Source of the DNA: Butyricicoccus pullicaecorum DSM 23266
Lineage (GTDB): Bacteria > Bacillota > Clostridia > Oscillospirales > Butyricicoccaceae
Assembly: GCF_900167005.1 (NCBI RefSeq)
Contig: NZ_FUXW01000003.1
Span: 319,261 to 383,260, forward strand
DNA: 64,000 nt
Direction of reading: 5' to 3'
Shown here piece after piece: positions 26,899 through 36,434 of the stretch; the first letter of the stretch is position 1; every line of letters begins with the position of its first letter. The position numbers were made by a program, and so were the translations under genes. Under the pieces are notes generated by a model. That model was given only the letters and a program-made list of their open reading frames with translations, made no database searches and was not told the DNA's origin.

Positions 26899-27107
26899 TG
26901 GCGGTATACCCACACCTGCTTCCCCTTCCGATCGCGATTGTTCTGGCCATAACTGGTGCAGTATTGGTGCTTATACTCGGTATTTTATATACCATTTGCT
27001 TCCGATGTCCTGTCTGCGGTTTGCTGCTTTACGGCAAACTCAACCCCTTCCAAGAACCATCCCAGTGTCCCTTCTGCGGAGCAGACCTTGACGATGATGT
27101 GCCCTAA
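26898..27107 (+). CDS. Small membrane protein with C-terminal zinc ribbon
   Basis: A 69-residue protein. A single membrane helix (about 10-34) is followed by CPVCG and CPFCG, a two-knuckle zinc ribbon near 38-60. The start ATG overlaps the stop of the preceding small frame (TAATG), and no separate ribosome site is visible, suggesting coupling. No family recognised. The Cys spacing makes a coding role likely. Confidence 0.55.
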   Translation: MAVYPHLLPLPIAIVLAITGAVLVLILGILYTICFRCPVCGLLLYGKLNPFQEPSQCPFCGADLDDDVP

Positions 27108-27255
27108 GTACAAGCCATTTTTTGCAGGATTTCCTGTGTTTTTCGCTTGGCCAGCCGGTAAAAAATGAATTTTCTCCTGCACAAGAAAAGTTTTTTAGGC
27201 AATTTGCATGATTATCCTGCACTCTCCCCGGTCGATTTTATCATTTCTTTCACTG

Positions 27256-28718
<1,463 letters not shown>

Positions 28719-28840
28719 TCCAAAGCGAAACTGAACTCAAGTATCAAAAACGCTCTTTTTCTCGGATACGAAAATATTTTCCCGCAAAACTAAAGTGAAA
28801 AATATTTGATTGTCTCGATTTTTTACTACACGTTTTAGGT

Positions 28841-28860
28841 CAGTTTACAAGGAACTACAC
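28841..28860. repeat. Left terminal inverted repeat of the element
   Basis: CAGTTTACAAGGAACTACAC matches the reverse complement of the right end at 19 of 20 positions. An ACTACACG octamer is also repeated directly at 28825-28832 and 28854-28861. Confidence 0.8.
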
Positions 28861-28884
28861 GCAGACCGTGAAACGGGCTGCTGA

Positions 28885-29535
28885 CAACAAACGGCGCTAT
28901 GCTCCCGGCTGGGTGCATAGCACCTGTTTGTTGCGGGGGTTTCCAAAGGGGGCAGCGCCCCATTTGGCACACGACTTTGCGGAGCAAAGTGTAGTGTGTT
29001 ATACGCTCTGTCGGCGTTGCCCTGAAAATACCGTTGCCGCCGGGGAGGGCAAGGGCATTTGACGCGGCAGGAAAGCAGGGCTTTGTTTGGGGCTGGTAAG
29101 CCGGAAACAAAGGGCTGATTTCAGCAGCAGACAGGGCGTATTATGAAAGCCCCCGTCCCTCGTCCTCCGCCCCCGGCCTATGGGACAAAAAGTCCCAAAG
29201 CTCTGGACACCGTGACCAGATGTGTGGCCACACTCCGGGAAAAGTAGCAGGACGGCAGGAAACCGTCAAGGCTGAAATGAATGGGCTGACGCCCGGCCTT
29301 GACCGTTCCCCGCCGCCCCGCTGGATGGGTGGACAAGGTGGCCAATCCCTAAAAGTGTTTGGCCGCACTCGTTCATTTTGGGGCCTTTCTTCTCCCAAAA
29401 TTGAAATGGGCGGGAAAGCCCTAAAATGGCTTTCCCGCCTTGATTACCCATTAGCAAAGACGGGCGAGACTGTCAACGGCGGCGCTGAAAGCGCCGTTCA
29501 TCTTGACCGTTGACTGGCTCGCCTGGCTTTGCTAA
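28885..29535. other. Non-coding, highly structured left region of the element
   Basis: About 650 bp carry no convincing gene but a run of strong hairpins: 28885-28933 (8-bp outer stem CAACAAAC/GTTTGTTG plus inner stems), 28943-28967, 28968-28998, 29081-29112 (CTTTGTTT/AAACAAAG), a TTTTGGG/CCCAAAA stem near 29376-29400, 29409-29439 (12-bp perfect stem) and 29451-29535 (four nested stems). This organisation recalls single-strand origins or structured RNAs of mobile elements; the role here is not known. Confidence 0.6.
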
Positions 29536-29583
29536 TGCCCGTAAGAGATGGAAAAACAAGATGGAAAACAAGGTTAAAAATGG

Positions 29584-29613
29584 TTGACAAGTCTATCGGA
29601 TGTGTGTTATACT
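29584..29613 (+). promoter_or_regulatory. Promoter for the efflux gene
   Basis: TTGACA (29584-29589) and TATACT (29608-29613) have an 18-bp spacer, with a TG one base before -10 (extended -10). Confidence 0.7.
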
Positions 29614-29647
29614 GTGCGACAGTTTGAGATTGGAAGGAGGCTTACGT

Positions 29648-29668
29648 GTGTTAATTTGTGTACGCTAA
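29648..29668 (+). CDS. Candidate leader peptide (six residues)
   Basis: A GTG at 29648 lies seven bases after AAGGAGG and encodes MLICVR before two stops in a row. It is followed by a terminator-like hairpin and a second hairpin before the efflux gene. Short leader peptides in front of efflux and ribosome-protection genes sense drug-stalled ribosomes, so a regulatory translation is likely. Confidence 0.5.
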   Translation: MLICVR

Positions 29669-29689
29669 TAAGCAATAAAAAGTAGAAGT

Positions 29690-29720
29690 ACCTTTCCACA
29701 TGATGGTGGGCTTTTTTTGC
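29690..29720 (+). terminator. Candidate attenuator 1
   Basis: A short CCAC/GTGG stem (near 29695-29709) is followed by seven T. It lies 20-50 bases after the leader peptide. Confidence 0.5.
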
Positions 29721-29812
29721 GTGCGTATGCAAAGGAACACGTAGGTTTGACACGAGCAGTCTTTGAACTGTATCGTGGTGTTTTTTCGTGCTTTGTTGTT
29801 ATGCAGGCGTCT

Positions 29813-29845
29813 GCCCTCTCTGTGGGACAACGCCTGCTTTTTATT
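29813..29845 (+). terminator. Candidate attenuator 2
   Basis: The stem GCAGGCGT/ACGCCTGC (29813-29820 with 29830-29837) is followed by TTTTTATT, 50 bases ahead of the efflux gene. It would stop transcription unless an alternative fold is favoured. Confidence 0.65.
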
Positions 29846-29888
29846 GCAGAAACAAAGGAACAATGCAATAAAAAAGGAGGTTCGCATT

Positions 29889-31109
29889 ATGACCCAAAAC
29901 AACAATTCATGGAGAAAAACTTATTTTACACTTCTTGCCGGACAAGCAATATCCTTTATTAGCAGCGGTATTTTGCAAATGGCCATTATCTTTTATTTGG
30001 TTGCGAAAACTAATTCTGCAATCATATTGACGGCGGCAACACTGATTGGATTTTTGCCGCAAGCCTGTTTAGGCCCGTTTGCAGGTGCTTTTGTTGACCG
30101 GCACAGCCGTAAAAGCGTAATGATTGGTGCGGATTTGATAATTGCCGCCGCTGGCGGTATTCTGGCGCTGGTGGCGTTTTACATGGAATTGCCCGTATGG
30201 TCTATTATGGTTGTCCTGTTAATCCGAAGTGCGGGAACTGCTTTTCATTCTCCAGCATTCAGCGCAGCAACACCTATGATTGTGCCAAAAGAGGAACTTA
30301 CAAAATGCGCTGGTTACACGCAGACCATGCAAGCAGTAAGTGCGATTATCAGTCCAGCTGCCGCAGCGTTTTTATATGCTGTTTGGCCTCTTAATGCAAT
30401 TATATTGTTAGATATTGTGGGTGCAATCCTTGCCTGTGTGACTGTTGCGATTTCGTCCATACCAACGCCTGAACTATGTCCAGAAACGAAAAGACAACAG
30501 TTTTTACAGGATATGAAAGAGGGGTATGTGGTATTAAAGCAAAACAGGGGCCTCTTTGCTCTGCTCTGGATTGGTGTAATTTATATGTTCTTTTATATGC
30601 CAATCAGTACGCTTTTTCCTCTCATCTGTATGTCATACTTCAAAGGAACACCGGCCCATGCCTCTGCCGCTGAAATTGCTTTTGCGGTTGGTATGCTGCT
30701 TGGCGGAGTCATTCTGAGCATTTGGGGCGGTTTTAAGAAACGGCGGTACACCATCGGTCTTTCCGTTCTCCTGATGGGCGTTAGCAATATGCTCTCCGGG
30801 CTTTTGCCGCCAGACGCATTTCTTGTCTTTGTTGTGTGCTGTACTGTTATGGGAATTTCCGCTCCATTTTACGGTGTGCAAAATGCGATTTTTCAAGAAA
30901 CGGTCAAACCAGAATATCTGGGGAGAGTTTTTTCTCTACTGACAAGCGCCGCTTCCCTCGCCATGCCGTTTGGCCTTGTCATTTCCGGGCCTCTGGCGGA
31001 GCGGCTGGGAGTTGAGAAATGGTTTGTCATTTGCGGAATTGGCATTATCATCGTTGCGCTTGCCGTATTTTTACTACCCGGTTTGAGAGAGATTGACAAT
31101 ACGCAATAA
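29889..31109 (+). CDS. Mef-like MFS efflux transporter
   Basis: The protein has 406 residues from the ATG after AAAAAAGGAGG; a longer in-frame reading upstream runs through the attenuator and is not used. Twelve membrane segments are predicted. The sequence follows the Mef macrolide-efflux family closely: GQAISFISSGILQMAIIFYL, GFLPQACLGPFAGAFVDRHSRK, MIGADLIIAAAGGILALVAFYMELPVW, FHSPAFSAATPMIVP and KPEYLGRVFSLLTSAASLAMP. Macrolide export is therefore likely but not certain. It is the only cargo gene of the element and is preceded by an attenuator-type leader. No msr-type ABC-F partner follows it. Confidence 0.85.
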   Translation: MTQNNNSWRKTYFTLLAGQAISFISSGILQMAIIFYLVAKTNSAIILTAATLIGFLPQACLGPFAGAFVDRHSRKSVMIGADLIIAAAGGILALVAFYMELPVWSIMVVLLIRSAGTAFHSPAFSAATPMIVPKEELTKCAGYTQTMQAVSAIISPAAAAFLYAVWPLNAIILLDIVGAILACVTVAISSIPTPELCPETKRQQFLQDMKEGYVVLKQNRGLFALLWIGVIYMFFYMPISTLFPLICMSYFKGTPAHASAAEIAFAVGMLLGGVILSIWGGFKKRRYTIGLSVLLMGVSNMLSGLLPPDAFLVFVVCCTVMGISAPFYGVQNAIFQETVKPEYLGRVFSLLTSAASLAMPFGLVISGPLAERLGVEKWFVICGIGIIIVALAVFLLPGLREIDNTQ

Positions 31110-31137
31110 TCAACTGCACCTTTTTCTATTACTAAAC

Positions 31138-31193
31138 AAAATGCCTGGATGGTGGTTCTGAAAAACCAGAACCGCCGTTCAGGCATTTTTTAT
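31138..31193. terminator. Bidirectional terminator after the efflux gene
   Basis: A long imperfect hairpin has an outer stem AAATGCCTG/CAGGCATTT and an inner stem GGTTCTG/CAGAACC, followed by T6. It also covers the 3' end of the convergent XRE gene. Confidence 0.8.
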
Positions 31194-31990
31194 CTTCGTC
31201 CTCTCTGCGGTTTTGGATTCTTCAGCAAGTCGGATTTTTCCGCAATCTTTTTCAGCCACTTCCGTTCTTCTACTGACAGCTTCCTAAAATTCAGCTTGAG
31301 CCGTTTGCAGATAAACGCCAAGTACGCTTGTTCCGTGTCGCTGTCCTGGCTGACGATTTCACCAGCAGTTTCCAGCATTTCTTTTAGCGGGTTATCCTCT
31401 GGGACGCTGAAAAAATCGTCCTTGTGTGTTTCCCGCAGAGCAAGGGCAATCCCGTTTATGTCCCGTTGTATCACATAGCGGCAAAACTCGTCCTCATCAA
31501 TATGGGCGGTGATAAGCTGTCTTAACTGCGTATCACTCATGCCAGGATTATGCTTTTTTATAACAGTTGCGCTCATCGTGTCCACTATGGCGTTTGCACC
31601 CTGCGCCTGTTTCAGTGCCGTTCCGTTCACATAGATTTCAAGGTCAGCCATCAGCCGGGGGAAATCCGGGTGCGCCGCCAGCTCACACAGCAGGGTATTG
31701 TCTATCCTCCCGCTTTTCAGCAGGTCAATCATTTCATCACTCAAACGCAGGTCTGCAAGATCGGCGTTTGGGTGATTTTTCATTTCAGACAGCCCCAGCA
31801 GATAATCAGCGGTCACACCGTAAAACTTCGCCAGCCGGATAAGGGCATAGTGGCTGATGTCCTTGAAGTCTTCCGTTTCGTAACTGCCCAGCGCAGACTT
31901 GGAAAGCCCGGTCTGCTCCGCAAGCTGCCCCAGCGTCAAGCCACGCTCCACACGTAGGTCTTTTAATCGCTCTTGTATGGATAAAGACAT
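31190..31990 (-). CDS. XRE-family transcriptional regulator
   Basis: The 266-residue protein starts at 31990 after AAGGAGGGTG. An N-terminal helix-turn-helix (LKDLRVERGLTLGQLAEQTGLSKSALGSYE) is followed by a segment FYGVTADYLLGLSE typical of XRE regulators in Firmicutes mobile elements. The long C-terminal part is helical and unassigned. It probably controls genes of the element. A 14-bp palindrome lies directly upstream. Confidence 0.85.
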   Translation of the reverse strand: MSLSIQERLKDLRVERGLTLGQLAEQTGLSKSALGSYETEDFKDISHYALIRLAKFYGVTADYLLGLSEMKNHPNADLADLRLSDEMIDLLKSGRIDNTLLCELAAHPDFPRLMADLEIYVNGTALKQAQGANAIVDTMSATVIKKHNPGMSDTQLRQLITAHIDEDEFCRYVIQRDINGIALALRETHKDDFFSVPEDNPLKEMLETAGEIVSQDSDTEQAYLAFICKRLKLNFRKLSVEERKWLKKIAEKSDLLKNPKPQRGRR

Positions 31991-32023
31991 ATTCACCCTC
32001 CTTGCTAGCTCAACGAAAGAGAA

Positions 32024-32060
32024 GCCGTTATGCTATGTACTATGCTCATAGCATAACGGC
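32024..32060. repeat. Perfect 14-bp inverted repeat upstream of the XRE gene
   Basis: GCCGTTATGCTATG (32024-32037) and CATAGCATAACGGC (32047-32060) enclose nine bases. It lies between the XRE start and the 3' end of the next minus-strand gene, so it may be an operator of the XRE protein or an RNA hairpin ending the upstream gene. Confidence 0.7.
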
Positions 32061-32068
32061 ATAGGCAT

Positions 32069-32332
32069 TTACAGTTTTATTTTACCATTTGCTACATCTT
32101 CACGAAATTTATCAACAAGCTTCGCTGTCAGCTTGGATTTACCGTAGTGTTCAAGTACAAAAGTACGATAACTTTTTCCATCTACAAGCACATCACTTTT
32201 TCTGGTCAACAACCAATTTCCGTTACCTCCTCCCTGTTCTCTAATATTCCAGTCTTTCCCATATCTTTTATAGATTTCATCTTTTTTACCTTGAACAGAC
32301 ATTGATTCGCTTGGAATATAAACAATTTGCAT
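32069..32332 (-). CDS. Small conserved-type protein of unknown function
   Basis: An 87-residue soluble protein preceded by a strong AAAGGAGGAG site and a promoter. It has a lysine-rich sequence with an aromatic central part (DWNIREQGGGNGNWLLTRK) and a helical C-terminus. It lies upstream of the XRE gene on the same strand and may be cotranscribed. I recognise no family. Confidence 0.6.
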   Translation of the reverse strand: MQIVYIPSESMSVQGKKDEIYKRYGKDWNIREQGGGNGNWLLTRKSDVLVDGKSYRTFVLEHYGKSKLTAKLVDKFREDVANGKIKL

Positions 32333-32397
32333 AATAGCTCCTCCTTTATTTTGTGCAAGAAGACCAGAAACCTGAATTTGTCTTTTATCTTTTTTTG

Positions 32398-32426
32398 ATT
32401 ATATCACAAATCCGAGAGCGTGGAAA
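32398..32426 (-). promoter_or_regulatory. Promoter for the small gene and XRE gene
   Basis: On the minus strand, TTTCCA (32426-32421), 17 bp, then an extended -10 TGATATAAT ending at 32398. Confidence 0.55.
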
Positions 32427-32560
32427 TAGGGAGTTTTTCAGGCTGATTTCCTACCTCTTGGATATACGGCACAGGCGGTCAAAAAGGTGTAGACTTGGGA
32501 TAGTTCATCGATGGACAAGCACCTTGGAAACAGAACACGCCAAAGAAAACGGAGGGACGC

Positions 32561-32974
32561 ATGAGCAAAAGACCCTATCAACACCTGCCGCCGCTGGAAC
32601 ACAGGCCGGACGGCTCCCCCTACCGCATAACCCCGCCCCAGAAGAGACGAGCCAGCGGCCTGATACGCCGGGAGTGCTGCAACTGCGAGGACGGAAACTG
32701 CCTTGCGCTGGACGATGGCGACACCTGCGCCTGTCCGCAGATGATTTCGTTCTCCGTCTGCTGCAAGTGGTTCCGCTGGGCGGTCTTGCCGCTGGACAGG
32801 ACGCTGGAAGCGGAGATTTACCGGGACAGGGACTTGAAACGCTGTGCGGAGTGCGGCGGTGTGTTCGTCCCGAAGTCCAACCGGGGCAAATACTGCCCGG
32901 ACTGCGCCGCCAGAGTTCACAGGCGGCAGAAAACAGAAAGTGAACGGAAAAGGAGGTCTGCTGTGGACAGTTAA
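32561..32974 (+). CDS. Cysteine-rich VLRF1-type protein
   Basis: A 137-residue protein starting after GGAGG. The pattern YQHLPPLEHRPDGSPYRITPPQKRR, then RRECCNCEDGNCLALDDGDTCACPQ and the C-terminal zinc motif CAECGGVFVPKSNRGKYCPDCAARVHRRQ matches the Cys-rich proteins (called VLRF1-type in annotation) that precede RepA_N and Mob genes in clostridial mobile elements. At least ten Cys residues suggest two zinc sites. Role unknown; a replication or transfer accessory is plausible from its place. Confidence 0.75.
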   Translation: MSKRPYQHLPPLEHRPDGSPYRITPPQKRRASGLIRRECCNCEDGNCLALDDGDTCACPQMISFSVCCKWFRWAVLPLDRTLEAEIYRDRDLKRCAECGGVFVPKSNRGKYCPDCAARVHRRQKTESERKRRSAVDS

Positions 32975-33085
32975 GAGCGGGAAAAGCCTTGATTTGCAAG
33001 GCTCCGCAAGCCCTCAACCGGGGCGGCTGGTATCATTTATCATTCGCCCCGGAAAACGGGCCTCTAACCGTCCACAAAACACGCT

Positions 33086-33481
33086 ATGACAAACACGATT
33101 TATATTCACCAGCCGGAAAAGGCGTTCAGTTTCACCCGGCTCCCCAATTTCCTTTTTGAAGCACCCACATTCCAGCCCTTGAGCAACGAAGCGAAGGTGC
33201 TGTATGCCTTTGTCCTGCGCCGGGCGGAGTTGTCCCGGAAGAACGGCTGGGCGGACGAGTACGGGCGGGTCTACCTGTACTACCCCATCTGCGAGGTGGT
33301 CGCTTTGCTCCGCTGCGGGCGGCAGAAAGCGGTCAACACCCTGCGGGAGTTGCAGTATGCGGGGCTGGTGGAAATCCAGAAACAGGGCTGTGGAAAACCC
33401 AACCGCATTTACCCGAAATCCTATGAAGCGGTTCCAAACACCGACTTCAAGAAATCCGGTTATGGTACGCCGGAGGGCTGA
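33086..33481 (+). CDS. RepA_N-domain replication initiator-like protein
   Basis: The 131 residues correspond to the RepA N-terminal domain (FSFTRLPNFLFEAPTFQPLSNEAKVLYAFVLRRAELS, then a winged-helix region with RVYLYYPICEVVALLRCG). Full plasmid RepA_N proteins are longer; element-borne versions are often short. It may initiate replication of the excised circle. No clear ribosome site precedes the ATG, so coupling or another start is possible. Confidence 0.75.
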   Translation: MTNTIYIHQPEKAFSFTRLPNFLFEAPTFQPLSNEAKVLYAFVLRRAELSRKNGWADEYGRVYLYYPICEVVALLRCGRQKAVNTLRELQYAGLVEIQKQGCGKPNRIYPKSYEAVPNTDFKKSGYGTPEG

Positions 33482-33576
33482 AAACCGTACTTGGCGAGTA
33501 CGAAAATCAATCCTCTTGAAGTACGGAAATCTGACGGTATATAGAAATACAGAGATTAAAACCATCTATTTACATT

Positions 33577-33640
33577 CATTCCATTCCAATCCTATCAGAG
33601 ATATTTTCGGCGGGAAAACCCGCCGGAAAGGAATGGAATG
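33577..33640. promoter_or_regulatory. Nested inverted repeats ahead of the relaxase gene, candidate oriT
   Basis: The outer arms CATTCCATTCC (33577-33587) and GGAATGGAATG (33630-33640) enclose an inner hairpin CGGCGGG-AAAA-CCCGCCG (33608-33625), ending 14 bp before the MobV start. MobV relaxases usually nick at an inverted-repeat site just upstream of their own gene and can self-repress there. Confidence 0.5.
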
Positions 33641-33654
33641 GGGAAAGGAGTTCA

Positions 33655-34599
33655 ATGGCACAACACGCAATTTTGCGATTTGAGAAGCACAAGGGCCACC
33701 CGGCGGGGCCGCTGGAAGCCCACCATGAACGGAAAAAGGAGCAGTACGCCAGCAACCCGGACATTGACACCAGCCGGAGCAAGTACAATTTCCACATCGT
33801 CAAGCCGGATGGCCGCTACTACCATTTCATTCAGAGCCGCATCGAGCAGGCCAGATGCCGCACCCGCAAGGACAGCACTCGGTTTGTGGACACGCTGATT
33901 ACCGCCAGCCCGGAGTTTTTCAAGGGCAAGTCCCCAAAGGAGATAGCGGCCTACTTCCAGAGGGCGGCGGACTTCCTCATTGACCGGGTGGGCCGGGAGA
34001 ACATCGTTTCGGCTATGGTACACATGGATGAAAAAACGCCCCATCTGCACTTGGTCTTTGTGCCGCTGACAAAGGACAACCGCCTGTGCGCCAAAGAAAT
34101 TATCGGCAACCGGGCCAATCTGACGAAGTGGCAGGACGATTTTCACGCCTGTATGGTGGAGCAGTACCCCGACCTGGAGCGTGGGGAAAGCGCCAGCAAG
34201 ACGGGCCGGAAGCATATCCCCACCCGGCTGTTCAAACAGGCGGTCAACCTCTCCAAACAGGCGAGGGCCATTGAAGCGGTTCTCTCCGGCATTACCCCGC
34301 TGAACGCCGGAAAGAAGAAAGAGGAAGCCCTCTCCATGCTGAAAAAGTGGTTTCCGCAGATGGAGAACTTCTCCGGGCAACTGAAAAAATACAAGGTCAC
34401 AATCAATGACTTGTTAGCGGAAAATGAAAAGCTGGAAGTCAGGGCAAAGGCCAGCGAAAAAGGCAAGATGAATGACACGATGGAACGGGCGAAGTTAAAA
34501 AGCGAACTGGACGATATGCGGCGGCTGGTTGACCGTATCCCGCCGGAGATTTTAGCGGAACTGAAACGGCAACAGCGGCAGCATGGAAAGGAAAGGTGA
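33655..34599 (+). CDS. MobV-family relaxase (Mob/Pre)
   Basis: A DNA-nicking relaxase that starts conjugative mobilization. The 314 residues show the N-terminal MobV region (MAQHAILRFEKHKGHPAG, NPDID with the SKYNFHIV strand) and the metal-binding motif MVHMDEKTPHLHLVFVP (near 121-137). The C-terminal third is coiled coil (ENEKLEVRAKASEKGK). AAAGGAG precedes the start. Length is short but typical for element-borne Mob_Pre proteins. It overlaps the next small gene. Confidence 0.88.
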   Translation: MAQHAILRFEKHKGHPAGPLEAHHERKKEQYASNPDIDTSRSKYNFHIVKPDGRYYHFIQSRIEQARCRTRKDSTRFVDTLITASPEFFKGKSPKEIAAYFQRAADFLIDRVGRENIVSAMVHMDEKTPHLHLVFVPLTKDNRLCAKEIIGNRANLTKWQDDFHACMVEQYPDLERGESASKTGRKHIPTRLFKQAVNLSKQARAIEAVLSGITPLNAGKKKEEALSMLKKWFPQMENFSGQLKKYKVTINDLLAENEKLEVRAKASEKGKMNDTMERAKLKSELDDMRRLVDRIPPEILAELKRQQRQHGKER

Positions 34600-34795
34600 T
34601 CTTATAAGTAATATCAGATACAAAAAGGAAATCGAAATCGTGACTTTTCAGGGAAAGGAAATCACACTGGAAAATCTCTCCCCGGTGTTCACGCCGGAAC
34701 AGGAAGCAGCCAAACGCCGGGAACTGGAACAGCAGCTTTATGAGGTGTTCCGCAAGTACGCCGACAAGCGGGAGAGTGAGGAAGCCGGGACATAA
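34583..34795 (+). CDS. Small protein of unknown function downstream of relaxase
   Basis: A 70-residue charged protein overlapping the end of the relaxase gene by 17 bp. It has a likely beta region followed by a Glu/Arg-rich helix. The start is uncertain because the purine-rich site lies at or inside the first codons. It is conserved in position between Mob and recombinase in related elements as I recall, but I recognise no named family. Confidence 0.5.
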   Translation: MERKGDLISNIRYKKEIEIVTFQGKEITLENLSPVFTPEQEAAKRRELEQQLYEVFRKYADKRESEEAGT

Positions 34796-34889
34796 GGTTT
34801 TCCAAACCCATCATTGATTTGCGGGGCTGCTGGCGGTATAATAGAACTGTCAGCAGCTCCGTTTCTTTTTTAAGAAAAGGAGCGACAAT

Positions 34890-36401
34890 ATGAACAATCG
34901 GATAGACGCAATCTATGCAAGACAATCGGTAGACAAAAAGGACAGCATTTCCATTGAAAGCCAGATTGAATTTTGCAAATACGAGTTGAAAGGCGGTAAC
35001 TGCAAGGAATACACAGACAAAGGGTACAGCGGCAAGAACACAGACCGTCCGAAGTTTCAAGAACTGGTGCGGGACATCAAGCGGGGCTTGATTGCAAAGG
35101 TCGTGGTTTACAAGCTCGACCGTATCAGCCGTTCCATTCTGGACTTTGCCAACATGATGGAGCTGTTCCAGCAGTACAATGTGGAGTTTGTGTCCTCTAC
35201 GGAAAAGTTTGATACCTCCACGCCGATGGGACGGGCCATGCTGAATATCTGTATCGTGTTCGCCCAGCTTGAACGGGAAACGATACAGAAGCGGGTAACG
35301 GACGCTTACTACTCCCGCAGTCAGCGGGGCTTTAAGATGGGCGGGAAAGCCCCTTACGGCTTCCATACGGAGCCTATCAAGATGGACGGTATCAACACAA
35401 AGAAGCTGGTGGTAAACCCGGAGGAAGCGGCCAATATCCGGCTGATGTTTGAGATGTACGCCCAGCCCACAACTTCCTACGGGGACATTACCCGGTACTT
35501 TGCCGAACAGGGGATTTTGTTCCATGGCAAAGAGCTGATACGCCCCACGCTGGCGCAGATGTTACGCAATCCTGTCTATGTGCAGGCAGACCTTGATGTG
35601 TACGAATTTTTCAAAAGTCAAGGTACAGTCATTGTCAATGACGTTGCCGATTTTACGGGCATGAACGGCTGCTATCTGTATCAAGGGCGAGATGTAAAGG
35701 CCAGCAAGAAAAACGACTTAAAAGACCAAATGCTGGTACTGGCTCCCCATGAGGGTATCGTCCCCTCCGACACCTGGCTGACCTGCCGCAAGAAGCTGAT
35801 GAACAACATGAAAATCCAGTCTGCCCGGAAAGCCACCCACACATGGCTGGCAGGAAAAATCAAGTGCGGGAATTGCGGGTATGCTCTTATGAGTATCTAC
35901 AATCCCTCCGGCAAACAGTATCTCCGCTGCACGAAACGGCTGGACAATAAAAGCTGTCCTGGCTGTGGGAAAATCATCACTTCGGAACTGGAAGCGGTTG
36001 TTTATCAGCAGATGGTAAAGAAGCTGGCAAGCTACAAGACGCTGACAGGAAAAAAGAAAGCGGCAAAGGCAAACCCGAAAATCACCGCCCTGCAAGTGGA
36101 ACTTGCCCATGTAGACAGCGAGATTGAAAAGCTGGTGGACAGTCTGACGGGGGCAAACAATGTCCTGTTCTCCTATGTGAATGTGAAGATAGCGGAACTG
36201 GACGGGCGCAAGCAGGAACTTCTGGCAAGGATAGCGGAGTTGACTGTGGAGGCCATCAGCCCGGAACAGGTCAGCCAGATTTCCGGCTACCTCGATACCT
36301 GGGAGAATGTATCTTTTGATGACAAGCGGCGTGTGGTGGATTTGATGATCACCACCATAGCCGCCACAAGCGACAGCTTGAACATCACATGGAAAATCTG
36401 A
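34890..36401 (+). CDS. Large serine recombinase (integrase/excisionase of the element)
   Basis: The 503-residue protein follows AAAAGGAG. The resolvase domain carries the catalytic serine in YARQSVDKKDSISIESQ (Ser13) and VYKLDRISRSILDFANMMEL. It is followed by the Recombinase domain (KMGGKAPYGF...NPVYVQADLDVYEF), a zinc ribbon CGNCGYALMS with a second Cys pair, and a coiled coil. All parts of a functional large serine recombinase are present. It catalyses integration between attP and attB and, with a directionality factor, excision. It is the last gene before the right repeat. Confidence 0.94.
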   Translation: MNNRIDAIYARQSVDKKDSISIESQIEFCKYELKGGNCKEYTDKGYSGKNTDRPKFQELVRDIKRGLIAKVVVYKLDRISRSILDFANMMELFQQYNVEFVSSTEKFDTSTPMGRAMLNICIVFAQLERETIQKRVTDAYYSRSQRGFKMGGKAPYGFHTEPIKMDGINTKKLVVNPEEAANIRLMFEMYAQPTTSYGDITRYFAEQGILFHGKELIRPTLAQMLRNPVYVQADLDVYEFFKSQGTVIVNDVADFTGMNGCYLYQGRDVKASKKNDLKDQMLVLAPHEGIVPSDTWLTCRKKLMNNMKIQSARKATHTWLAGKIKCGNCGYALMSIYNPSGKQYLRCTKRLDNKSCPGCGKIITSELEAVVYQQMVKKLASYKTLTGKKKAAKANPKITALQVELAHVDSEIEKLVDSLTGANNVLFSYVNVKIAELDGRKQELLARIAELTVEAISPEQVSQISGYLDTWENVSFDDKRRVVDLMITTIAATSDSLNITWKI

Positions 36402-36434
36402 CTGGCGGCACCCCTCCCGTCAGATACCTACCCT

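Noticed and set aside
29220-29513. ORF of 97 codons in the left arm of the mobile element
   Set aside because: It crosses several perfect hairpins and lacks a ribosome site; the region is better explained as non-coding structure.
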